Origin: Prevotella heparinolytica
Lineage (GTDB): Bacteria; Bacteroidota; Bacteroidia; Bacteroidales; Bacteroidaceae
Direction: 5' to 3'
Assembly (NCBI RefSeq): GCF_004342845.1
Contig: NZ_SLXB01000031.1
Location: forward strand, 1 to 35,633
Length of the DNA stretch: 35,633 nt
Part shown: one piece after another, positions 1 to 7,800 of the stretch
How positions within the stretch are numbered: position 1 is the first letter of the stretch
Layout of the letters: each line of letters opens with the position of its first letter
Translations under genes and position numbers: made by a program
Notes under the pieces: generated by a model
Databases searched by the model: none
Seen by the model: the letters and a program-made list of their open reading frames with translations, nothing else
Told to the model about the DNA's origin: nothing

Positions 1-1
1 C

Positions 2-40
2 AAGGAGATTAAGAAACAAACAGACAAGATAATTAATTGA
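2..40 (+). CDS. C-terminal end of an upstream gene (partial)
   Basis: An open frame enters from the left edge and ends at TGA 38-40. The 12 visible residues are lysine-rich (KEIKKQTDKIIN). The position directly before a head fiber and capsid gene would fit a scaffold, protease or minor capsid gene. The piece is too short to identify, and another frame also stops nearby (TAA 30-32), so the choice of frame is uncertain. Confidence 0.35.
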   Translation, partial: KEIKKQTDKIIN

Positions 41-61
41 ATAATAACATTTTAACTAACT

Positions 62-91
62 GAATCAAGTAGGGATTTCAACTACTGATTC
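62..91 (+). promoter_or_regulatory. Intergenic hairpin before the head fiber gene
   Basis: The arms GAATC-A-AGTAG (62-72) and CTACT-GATTC (82-91) pair over 10 bp with a single bulged A and a 9-base loop. The sequence after it is A/T-rich but has no clean T-run. It lies 28 bases before the start codon of the head fiber gene, so it may be a weak terminator, a processing site or a stabilising 5' leader structure. Confidence 0.45.
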
Positions 92-119
92 GCATGTTTA
101 ATAAATTAATAATTGTGTT

Positions 120-707
120 ATGTTTAGAAAAAAAGAAAAAGAATTTCAGTACCATCCCGGTATAGAGAAGATTATCGAGGATGTACAGGGTGGCGGAACC
201 ATTGCCCGAAAAGAGCTGAAGGGCGTCATCAAGGAATTGCCGCCTATCGTTGTTGTGGGGCGCGATGAAAACGGATTGTATCATGTTGTGAAAACCGCCC
301 TTATCCAGAAAGTGAGCGGAACGACTATTGAGGTTGGCAAGAAGCATCTTTTTGTGGTCGGTGAAGCTGTTATGATTGGTGGTGATTTGAAGGGTGCATC
401 CGATTTGATTGCGTCTATCGACAAGAGTAATCCTGAAAAGGATGTTATTACTCTTGCTGGCGCCATTGGAGAGGGCAGTGCCGGCCAAGTGCTTGTTCTT
501 GCAAAAGACAAACAGGACGCTAATTCAGCCAAGTTCAAGTACATCCCTGAGGTTGTTACAATGAACAAGGTAGACGTTACGGTTGCCAACCAGCAATCAG
601 GCTTGCTCGTTCGCGGAACGGTCAATGAGAGTGTAATGCCTTATCCTGTCGATGATGCCATTAAGTCGTTGTTGAAGGATATTCGTTTTGTGTACAAACA
701 AGTATAA
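120..707 (+). CDS. Head fiber-like / capsid decoration protein
   Basis: This 195-residue protein sits directly before the major capsid gene. It has no signal peptide or membrane segment. The N-terminus is basic and helical (MFRKKEKEFQYHPGIEK), followed by a beta-rich body with many Val/Gly runs (IVVVGRDENG, GKKHLFVVGEAVMIGGDLKG, VDVTVANQQSGLLVRGTVNES). The length, order and composition resemble the proteins annotated as phage head fiber in Bacteroidales prophages, which decorate the capsid surface and may help adsorption. The name rests on my memory of that family and on position, not on an alignment. The gap to the capsid start is only 13 bases, so the two are probably cotranscribed. Confidence 0.6.
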   Translation: MFRKKEKEFQYHPGIEKIIEDVQGGGTIARKELKGVIKELPPIVVVGRDENGLYHVVKTALIQKVSGTTIEVGKKHLFVVGEAVMIGGDLKGASDLIASIDKSNPEKDVITLAGAIGEGSAGQVLVLAKDKQDANSAKFKYIPEVVTMNKVDVTVANQQSGLLVRGTVNESVMPYPVDDAIKSLLKDIRFVYKQV

Positions 708-720
708 ATAAAATTAGAGT

Positions 721-1851
721 ATGGAAAGAAGTTTAATTAAACAAGTCAACCGAAAGAATATGGCGGCCCGTCTTAACTCCCGTAAGGTGAAGCCTATGTT
801 CTACCCGAACTTTTTCGGTGTGAAGCAAAAAACATCCCTTAAATGGGAAACGTTGACGGGAGAAAAAGGTGCACCGGTTGTAGCTGATGTAATCAGCTAC
901 GATGCTTCGGCACCACAGAAGACGCGAGAAGTAGTAGGGAAAATGTCAGGAGATATTACAAAGACTGCCGTAAAGCGTGGTATGAATGAAAGCGACTGGA
1001 ATGAGTATCGGCAGTTGAGTCGTGATTGCAACGGCGATGCTGATTTGCAGGCTCTTCTTGACCTTTCTTTCAAAGATCAGGACTTTGTATATAATGCAGT
1101 GCGTGCTCGTTTTGAGTGGTGGTGCATGCAGTTAATGTCTAAGGGTGGATTCGCTCTGAATAAATCCAATAATAACGGTATTGTTACGGAAGAGTTTGTC
1201 GGATGTGGTATGCCGAAAGCCAATCGTAAGGTCGCGGCTAAAGATTGGGCTAACGCGTCTACTGCTGACGGGTTGCAGGACATCGAAGATGTTATTGTTG
1301 CTGCAGCAGCCGATGGAGTTTCTCTTCGCTACGTTATTATGCGTTCTGATGAGTTTTCTTTGTTGAAAAAGCAAAAATCAACAATGGAGAAGGTGAAAGG
1401 ATGGATTAACCAAAAGGATAAACTTACCATCACGAAAAAGGTCATCAACGAGTATCTTGCTGCTCAAGAAAAACCTGTTACTATTGTTGTAATAGACCCT
1501 TCTGTGCGTATTGAAGACGAGTCCCACAAACGTACTACTGTGAACCCATGGGAGAGCAGAAGAGTTTGTTTCTTGGAAGATCTTAATGTTGGCGATATAC
1601 AACATGGTCCTATCGCCGCAGAGAGTTCTGTCGAATACGCCAAAAAAGCTACCACCTTGAAGAAAGATTTTATCTTTATCTCCAAGTGGTCGGAGCTGGA
1701 GCCGTTCAAGGAATGGACAAAGGCAGAAGCGAATGCTATTCCCGTAATCAACGACCCTGATGCCATGTATATCCTTAAAGCGGATGCGTTGGCTTGGGAA
1801 GAGAGCGAAAATACAGAGTATACGGATACTGACGACGAAAACGGTTACTAA
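721..1851 (+). CDS. Major capsid protein
   Basis: This 376-residue protein has the size expected of an HK97-fold capsid subunit. It starts with a basic N-terminus (MERSLIKQVNRKNMAARLNSRKVKPM) and contains features common to capsid proteins: FYPNFFGVKQKTSLKWETL near residues 27-45, a central alpha/beta domain rich in Trp and Lys, and an acidic C-terminus. Its place after a head fiber gene and before connector genes is the standard siphovirus order. It may belong to the lambda E-like capsid group (Phage_cap_E), but I cannot confirm that by eye. The next gene starts on its last base (A of TAATGG), which points to translational coupling and one late operon. Confidence 0.8.
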   Translation: MERSLIKQVNRKNMAARLNSRKVKPMFYPNFFGVKQKTSLKWETLTGEKGAPVVADVISYDASAPQKTREVVGKMSGDITKTAVKRGMNESDWNEYRQLSRDCNGDADLQALLDLSFKDQDFVYNAVRARFEWWCMQLMSKGGFALNKSNNNGIVTEEFVGCGMPKANRKVAAKDWANASTADGLQDIEDVIVAAAADGVSLRYVIMRSDEFSLLKKQKSTMEKVKGWINQKDKLTITKKVINEYLAAQEKPVTIVVIDPSVRIEDESHKRTTVNPWESRRVCFLEDLNVGDIQHGPIAAESSVEYAKKATTLKKDFIFISKWSELEPFKEWTKAEANAIPVINDPDAMYILKADALAWEESENTEYTDTDDENGY

Positions 1852-2183
1852 TGGATACTATTCGCGATACTATTCTTGCATTTCCCGGCCTTGAGGATAC
1901 GGAGGACGCTTTCCTGAATCGAGTACTTGCACTTCGGGGGCTTGACGGCACGAAGCCCTACTCGGCAGATATAGATTCTTCCGTATGCCTCGCGGCGGCG
2001 GACTTGTATAAACAGATGGCAAACCTTCCGGACTTTTCGGAAGGCGAGCTGTCTAAAACCTACCCACGTAGTTATTATGTCAATACGGCGAAAAGCTTGT
2101 ATATCGAAAACGGCGAGCCTGAAAAGGCACTGACGGTAGGCAGGCGAATCACCGTAAAAGGAAAGGCTGGGAGCAGATGGTAA
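1851..2183 (+). CDS. Head-tail connector protein (adaptor type)
   Basis: A 110-residue protein, mostly helical, with the pattern of head-tail adaptors: an N-terminal helix (MDTIRDTILAFPGLEDTEDA), a central helical segment starting around SSVCLAAADLYKQMANLPDF, and a basic C-terminus (TVGRRITVKGKAGSRW). Adaptors of this kind bind below the portal and join head to tail. Its start overlaps the capsid stop (TAATGG) and its end overlaps the next gene by 7 bases, so translation is coupled. The assignment depends mostly on position and size. Confidence 0.6.
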   Translation: MDTIRDTILAFPGLEDTEDAFLNRVLALRGLDGTKPYSADIDSSVCLAAADLYKQMANLPDFSEGELSKTYPRSYYVNTAKSLYIENGEPEKALTVGRRITVKGKAGSRW

Positions 2184-2488
2184 AGCGAAAAGCATACAAA
2201 GCGACCGTCACGCTGGAGATAGCCGGAGGGGTTGTTAACGGCGAATGGCAGGAAGGGCGTACAGATATATTGCCCGTCAAAGGGCATTACAACTCTGCTA
2301 CTGGTGCCCGGATAATCATTCGCCGTAACGCCAACGGTGACGAGAAGCAAGTTAGCGGCTATTTCTTTCCCGGCAAGAAACCAAAGTTTGAGGGTAATCC
2401 TATCAGACTAACTGTACCGGGTCTGGAAATAGATGTCCCGATAATATGCTGGGATTCATACCAATCACATTCTGTTATCAATGTATGA
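2177..2488 (+). CDS. Head closure (stopper)-like protein
   Basis: A 103-residue, beta-rich protein with a short basic N-terminus (MVKRKAYKATVTLEIAGG), internal strands (WQEGRTDILPVKGHYNSATG) and a C-terminal strand pair (LTVPGLEIDVPIICWDSY). Size and fold impression fit the small beta-barrel head completion or stopper proteins that close the capsid exit after packaging. It overlaps both neighbours: the start lies within the end of the adaptor gene, and its TGA stop overlaps the next ATG in an ATGA motif at 2485. No catalytic motif is visible. Confidence 0.5.
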   Translation: MVKRKAYKATVTLEIAGGVVNGEWQEGRTDILPVKGHYNSATGARIIIRRNANGDEKQVSGYFFPGKKPKFEGNPIRLTVPGLEIDVPIICWDSYQSHSVINV

Positions 2489-2958
2489 GTAAAAGTGGGC
2501 TTATCCCCTTGTGGACGGATAGCGATGTAGACAGATTCTACAGCTACTTTGTCGATAGAGCAAATGATAAGATATTTCAGATGCTTTCGGCCGCCGGTGA
2601 AAAGTATATCGGAGTTGCACGTAAATCCGGCTCTTATAAAGACCATACGGGGAACCTGCGTAGCTCTGTCGGTTATATGGTCTTCAAGGATGGGGAATGT
2701 GTAGCCGAGAACTTTGAGAAAAGCTCGAATGGTACGGATAAGCAAACGGGAGTCACAAAAGCTCGCAGGCTTGCTAAAAAGATCGCTCTTGAAGTTGGCA
2801 CAGGGTGGGTTCTTGTCTTAACCGCCGGTATGGAATACGCAGCACGGGTAGAAGCTCTCGGATATGACGTTGCAGCTTCCGGTATCATTAAGTCGGAAGA
2901 GTATTTGCGAGAAACGAGCAAAAACTTATTTGACAAATTGGCAAAAAGAGGATATTAG
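2485..2958 (+). CDS. Tail completion / neck protein (HK97 gp10-like)
   Basis: I place the start at the ATG at 2485, which overlaps the previous stop as ATGA. The in-frame ATG at 2446 would add 13 residues wholly inside the previous gene. The product is about 157 residues: a helical N-terminus (WTDSDVDRFYSYFVDRANDK), then GNLRSSVGYMVFKDG near residue 60, and a helical C-terminus. The 'GNLRSSVGY' element and the size resemble HK97 gp10-type neck proteins, in which a 'TGxLRxSI'-like segment is common. The next gene begins 3 bases after its stop. Confidence 0.6.
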   Translation: MSKSGLIPLWTDSDVDRFYSYFVDRANDKIFQMLSAAGEKYIGVARKSGSYKDHTGNLRSSVGYMVFKDGECVAENFEKSSNGTDKQTGVTKARRLAKKIALEVGTGWVLVLTAGMEYAARVEALGYDVAASGIIKSEEYLRETSKNLFDKLAKRGY

Positions 2959-2961
2959 AAT

Positions 2962-3342
2962 ATGGACGAATACGATGTAATAGATTTTATTTACGATGCT
3001 GTATCTGTATCTATCCCCGGCGTGCTTGTAGTAAAAGACAGGTCTGAGTCGGGAGTGAAAGTAGAGCATGTTGTAATCAACAATATAACATACGTAGAGT
3101 CTGATTTTACAGGTAAAACACCTGTGAATATCAATATCTTCGTTCCGCTTAATCCAAACGGCATGACGAAGCGTCAGCGTATGAAAGAACTGCGTCGAGC
3201 TGTGAGACGGTCTATCGACACGATAAACAGCAATGACGGGAATTGTAGAGAAGTTGAGGTCCTCTGGGTCGAAAAGATGCCGGAACTGAAAGAGGGGTTC
3301 GACTGTGTGAATATAAGAATTAATGTATTAACTGATAAATAA
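2962..3342 (+). CDS. Tail terminator-like protein
   Basis: A 126-residue alpha/beta protein (MDEYDVIDFIYDAVSVSIPG at the start, VNINIFVPLNPNGMTKRQR in the middle, VNIRINVLTDK at the end). Lambda gpU-like tail terminators are of similar size and lie at this place, between the neck protein and the tube protein. They cap the tail tube and bind the head side. The order head closure, neck protein, terminator, tube is the normal late order. No diagnostic motif is visible, so position carries most of the weight. The tube gene follows after 9 bases. Confidence 0.55.
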   Translation: MDEYDVIDFIYDAVSVSIPGVLVVKDRSESGVKVEHVVINNITYVESDFTGKTPVNINIFVPLNPNGMTKRQRMKELRRAVRRSIDTINSNDGNCREVEVLWVEKMPELKEGFDCVNIRINVLTDK

Positions 3343-3351
3343 ATTAAAATT

Positions 3352-3894
3352 ATGGCAGCAAAAAGACCTATTGCAATGGGCGTGGCGGCAGTCAGGCTCG
3401 CAACTTATGGAGATGGTATTCCGGGATCAGATTTTAAATCACTACCATTGCCGTATAAAGGCTCAGTGGCATTTAATTTCGCCGACCCCAAGGAAGTTAA
3501 AATTGAAACGGAGGGAACGGATGAGCCGTTGTATGTGACATTTGTCAAAGATGCAACGGACTATATCGAGTTCTCAATTCCTACTCCCGACAACGAGACA
3601 ATAAAAACTCTTTGCGGCGGAACCATTAACAACGGTGGGGCGGAGAAGGATATTTGGGAGCAAGACGCAACTTTCCCGAGCATTGTTAAAACCGTTCAGG
3701 TAGAAACCTTGCCCCACAAAGGCACAAAGGTTATATATACCATTGTGCATGGAAAGATTATGGCTAAACTTAATCAGGCGCCCGGTGCAGAACAGCCTGA
3801 ATTGCTGCTTGTACGTGTTTACAAGCAGGCGGCAATCGCAGAGAATGGAGATGTAAAAACAGCCTTTACTCGTGAAGTCGTTTCTGTTCCCTAA
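3352..3894 (+). CDS. Major tail tube protein
   Basis: A 180-residue protein beginning MAAKRPIAMGVAAVRLAT with a beta-rich body (YKGSVAFNFADPKEVKIETE, TLPHKGTKVIYTIVHGKI) typical of tail tube subunits that polymerise around the tape measure. It is followed directly by a strong hairpin at 3917-3939. That is common after tube genes and may lower expression of the genes beyond, because the tube protein is needed in hundreds of copies. Both neighbours (terminator before, chaperone pair after) support the call. Confidence 0.75.
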   Translation: MAAKRPIAMGVAAVRLATYGDGIPGSDFKSLPLPYKGSVAFNFADPKEVKIETEGTDEPLYVTFVKDATDYIEFSIPTPDNETIKTLCGGTINNGGAEKDIWEQDATFPSIVKTVQVETLPHKGTKVIYTIVHGKIMAKLNQAPGAEQPELLLVRVYKQAAIAENGDVKTAFTREVVSVP

Positions 3895-3916
3895 AAATAC
3901 ATTTGTAGTCATTGAT

Positions 3917-3939
3917 GGGCGGGAGATATTCTTCCGCCC
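3917..3939 (+). terminator. Hairpin after the tail tube gene (partial terminator)
   Basis: The arms GGGCGGGAGA (3917-3926) and TCTTCCGCCC (3930-3939) pair over 10 bp with one G-T wobble and a 3-base loop. TAATTTTAAAA follows, a weak T-tract. The hairpin starts 22 bases after the tube gene stop and ends 15 bases before the next start, so it probably gives partial termination or protects the 3' end of the tube mRNA. Confidence 0.65.
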
Positions 3940-3954
3940 TAATTTTAAAACGCT

Positions 3955-4482
3955 ATGGATATACGACTATTGCAACAGCTTGAAGCCGAAACAATATCAG
4001 AAAAACCTCTGAAAATTCCCTTTAGCTTCGATAATATTGAACGGTTGCCCAAGGGAAAGAGTCCCGGTGATTGTATTGTTATTCGTCCGATAACCGTGCG
4101 CACATGGTTCTGTATTCGCCCGCTATTGCTTAAAATTGACAAGGAAGATCTTAGCCGGCTTATCAATAAACCGGGAGAAGTGGGCTCGGAGGTAGCGGAG
4201 GTGATGGATAAGTATGGCGAACTAATCATTGATATTGTTTGTTTGGGTATACACAATAAGCCGAGCACTCCTCCTGAATGGTTCCGTGATGTGTTGATGG
4301 ATAATAGTACGTGGCAGGATATTCATGTGCTTCTCAACGCAATACTATTTAGGATAGGATTTTTCCCTTTTTGCAAATCTATCATAACTCTTCGGAGTGT
4401 GAGCCCAATGGACGAGGCGGAGATGATAGCCGCCCGGAAGAATTTAGAAAGCTGGAATCTCTCTCGCAAGGAAGATTCTTAG
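3955..4482 (+). CDS. Tail assembly chaperone, first frame (gpG-like)
   Basis: A 175-residue protein located between the tube and tape measure genes, where siphophages encode the chaperones that coat the tape measure during tail assembly. It is mixed alpha/beta (IPFSFDNIERLPKG, GDCIVIRPITVRTWFCIRPL) with a helical C-terminus (SPMDEAEMIAARKNLESW). A second open frame, -1 relative to this one, overlaps its end (open from 4353) and continues to 4718. The canonical-looking slippery heptamer C CCT TTT lies in the correct frame at 4365-4371, so a frameshifted longer product is possible. Restart at the TAGTG at 4480-4484 is the alternative. Confidence 0.65.
   Translation: MDIRLLQQLEAETISEKPLKIPFSFDNIERLPKGKSPGDCIVIRPITVRTWFCIRPLLLKIDKEDLSRLINKPGEVGSEVAEVMDKYGELIIDIVCLGIHNKPSTPPEWFRDVLMDNSTWQDIHVLLNAILFRIGFFPFCKSIITLRSVSPMDEAEMIAARKNLESWNLSRKEDS
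4365..4371 (+). other. Candidate -1 slippery heptamer C_CCT_TTT
   Basis: In the zero frame the codons read TTC CCT TTT TGC, giving the X_XXY_YYZ form. A -1 slip re-pairs CCT as CCC and TTT as TTT, and enters the frame that stays open from 4353 to 4718. Against it, the residues encoded in the -1 frame just after the site look of low complexity and the zero-frame residues look natural, so the site may be accidental. Confidence 0.35.
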
Positions 4483-4718
4483 TGTTGGTTCATGAGGCGT
4501 TAGGGTTAACATACAAAGAAACGCTCGAATCGAGTTTTGTCTTAATTGAAGTAATGATGCAGGAATATGCATATATCACAAAAGAACGAAACAAGGCTTG
4601 CGAGAAAGGGTCGGATGAGGACGGGGATTATGAATGGGTAGAATTACCGTCCTTTGATAATCCGAACGAGATGATTAGGTATAAGAAATACCGAGATTTA
4701 GGTGATAAAATTAGATGA
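4482..4718 (+). CDS. Tail assembly chaperone, second frame (gpT-like)
   Basis: This frame begins after a stop at 4350-4352 and ends at 4718. I chose the GTG at 4482, which overlaps the TAG of the first chaperone frame (TAGTG), giving about 78 residues. The product is helical (VLVHEALGLTYKETLESSF, VMMQEYAYITKERNKA) with a charged C-terminus (SDEDGDYEWVELPSFDNPNE). It could instead be made only as a C-terminal extension of the upstream protein after a -1 shift, as for lambda gpG/gpGT. The position before the tape measure gene supports a chaperone role in either case. Confidence 0.55.
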   Translation: MLVHEALGLTYKETLESSFVLIEVMMQEYAYITKERNKACEKGSDEDGDYEWVELPSFDNPNEMIRYKKYRDLGDKIR

Positions 4719-4773
4719 TGGTTATATTTTAAGTTGTGCGATAAGCGCCAAGAGTTTGAATTTGGTTATTTGT

Positions 4774-4804
4774 GGGGAGGTTGCCTGTGATAGGTAGTCT
4801 CCCT
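4774..4804 (+). terminator. Hairpin before the tape measure gene
   Basis: The arms 4774-4786 (GGGGAGGTTGCCT) and 4792-4804 (AGGTAGTCTCCCT) pair over 13 positions, five of them G-T wobbles, around the loop GTGAT. ATTTGTTTATAAA follows, a loose T-rich tail. It lies in the 134-base gap between the chaperone frames and the tape measure gene. It may be a weak terminator or an mRNA stability or processing element. Confidence 0.5.
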
Positions 4805-4852
4805 ATTTGTTTATAAACTTCTCTGTCTTATTATATTTTAATAAAAAAAGAT

Positions 4853-7800
4853 ATGGGAATAGTAAATAGGGAAGGTGCATTATACATGGCTACCGGTATA
4901 GACAATTCCGGACTATACAAAGGGAGACAGGAGGCCTTAGGCATTATTAAGGCAATGGCTGGAGAAATTACCAGCTTTGATGTGTTTGGAGGTATCGGTA
5001 TTAGTGCCGGAATTGCTTTCGCTTCTGCGGCTAAAGATGCTTATGCTTTCGAGAAGCAGTTTGAATCATCCATGAAGGAGGTGGCTACAATATCAGATAT
5101 TGTAAAAGAGAGTATGGATGCCACCAAGCAGAAAATAATCAGCTTGACTACTGACGAACAAATCCCAATTGGTGCCAATGAGATGGCAAAAGCTCTGTAT
5201 GGCATCGTTTCCGCCGGACATGATGGTGAAAAGGGTATGCATGTGCTTGAAGTATCTGCAAAAGCTGCTGTTGGAGGTATCACTGAAACTGCTACTGCTG
5301 CCGACGCCATCACTACTCTACTTAATGCTTACAAGAAAGATGCTTCTGAAGCTGAAAGGGTTTCAGACATGCTTTTCACGACAGCTAAGCTTGGTAAAAC
5401 GACTTTTGGTGAAATGGGAAAGAGTATAGCACAGGTCGCTCCTGTCGCAGCAGCCTACGGTGTAGAAATGGACCAAGTACTTGCGGCTGTAGCAACATTA
5501 ACAAAACAAGGAACTCCAACGGCGCAAGCTATGACGCAAATTCGTGCGGCTATTGTTGGTGCATCTAAATATCTCGGAGACGGCGCTTACAATGCAATGA
5601 GCTTTCAAGAAGCATTGGTTAAGATAAGAGAAGAGGCGAATGGTAGTGAAGCGGCTCTTATAAGTATGATACCTGAACTCGAAGCAAGAAACGGACTTCT
5701 TGCACTTACCGGTATAAATGCAAAAGAAGCTTCCGGGCATCTTGATGAGATGGCGATGTCGGCCGGAGCTACCGAAAAAGCCTTTAAGGAGATGGCTTCC
5801 AGTGCGGAGAATCAACTTAAACTTCTCGGGAATAATATAACCGGTATGCTTCGCCCAATGGGGCAGGGGATACTTAAAGAGGTTTCGGAGGTGTCAACTG
5901 CCATCAATAAAGCGTTTGACGACGGGAAAATCGAAGACTCTTTGCAAACTCTTGGCGATTTGGTCGTGATTGTCACGGGGGCTTTGATTGGTTATAAGGG
6001 TGCTATTATGGCGGGGAATAAAATTAAAATGATACACGCTTCTCTTATCGAAGCAGAAAGATACGAGATGGCATTATACCGCAAAGCCGTAGAAGCCGGT
6101 GCGATTTCCGAAAACGTCCTTACATCGGCTCAAGTAAAGCAGATGGCTACCCGTAACGCCATGATTACAACCATAAAGCTACATACCGCTACTCTTATGC
6201 GAAATGCGGCGGCAATGCTAAGTAATCCATACGTAATGGCGGCTGCAGCAATTTCGACGCTTGGGTTTATTGTATACAAATATGCCACAAGGGTAACAGG
6301 CGCTGAAGCTGCACAACGAAAATTCAATGCGGCCATAAACGAGCAAAAGAAATCCTCGGAAGCTTTAAAAGAAAAGATATCGGACAGATTGAGGATTATT
6401 AAGGATGAAACTATTGCTGAATCGGAGAAACTGATAGCGTTAAATGAATTGCAAGAGATAATGCCTGCGGTTTTTAAGAACCTCGACCTTGAAATCCTTA
6501 AAAGAAAAGAACTGGTTGACATCATGAAAGAAGTCAACGCAGAGGATGAGAGGCAAAAAAGAATAGGCGCTAAGACTAAACTTGTGATGGCGCAACAGCG
6601 GTTGCGTGACATAGATAATCGAATCATCAGGACGAATAACGTTGGCGGTTATACAGGCGCTCTTGAAGAGAGGAGAAAAGAAGCGGCAGAAGAAGTACGA
6701 CTTTGGGAGGAACGAGTTAAAATCTATGAGGATGCGCAAAAGAAAATCGAAGATGCCCAAAATGGGAGTGGGCAAAAAACAGAACTGAGAAACAAGGCTT
6801 ATTGGGAGAAAGAGAAAAAAGACGCAGAGGATGCATTATCCAAAATGGATGTGTCAAAGAAGGGTTCCAAGGAATGGAATAATCTTATTTCTAATATTGA
6901 GAAATACCAAAAAGAAATAGATAAATACGACGTATCCAAGTCCGTTAAATCAGAGATAGAGATAAAGAAAGCAGAGGAAAAGATCGCTTCCATTCTTGCA
7001 GAACAAATGCTTGAACGTAAGCGTCTTGCGGAAGATTTGCAAATACAGATTGAGGAATCAAGGCTTGTAGCAATGAATGATGGCGTTGATAAAACAATTG
7101 CGCAAATGGAGCTTAATTTTGAAAAGGAAATGCAGGCTATTGACCGCCAGAAAGAAGATGCATTACGTAGGAAAATAGAGAATGCTCGCGCCGCTTTTGA
7201 GGCCGATCCAGAGAATAAAGACAAAGTGTTTGATAGTTCCGGGGTTGAACTTTCTGATAAAGAGAATAAGTTATTTGATGATTTGTACAAGGCGGCTGTT
7301 ACTCGTAATGAAAGAGCCTACTTCAATCTTGCAAATCAGTACCAATCTTATACAGATGAACGCCTGTCTATTGAAAAGAAGTTCAATGATGATGTCATCC
7401 TCTTGCAAGAAGCCCGCAAGAAAGCGGCGGCTAATGGAAATGCCGATGAGATTTCCAAGATTGACCGCTCCATAGCAAAGGCTACCGCCGACAAAGGCAA
7501 GGCCTTGATGAAACATGATTTTGAAGTGCTCAAACAGTCACCGGAATATATCAGGGCGTTTGAGGACTTAAGAAACACGTCATCAGAAACATTATCATCT
7601 TTGCTCGAACAACTTGAAGGTGCGAAAGAAACAGCCGCTTCCGTATTAAACCCGGAAGACCTTCGGGAATATACTACCACCATTCAGGACATTATGAATG
7701 AGTTGGAAGAGCGTAACCCGTTCCAATCGTTGGCAGACAGGCAACATGAATTAGCCGAAGCAGAGCGAGAACTTGCCGAAGCTAAAAGGATGCTTGACGC

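Noticed and set aside
2446..2484. Upstream ATG (2446) for the neck protein
   Set aside because: It would add residues encoded wholly inside the previous gene; the ATGA overlap at 2485 matches the style of the neighbouring genes.
4371..4481. TTG at 4371 as start of the second chaperone frame
   Set aside because: The encoded residues up to about 4440 look like an off-frame product; TAGTG restart or a frameshift is more likely.
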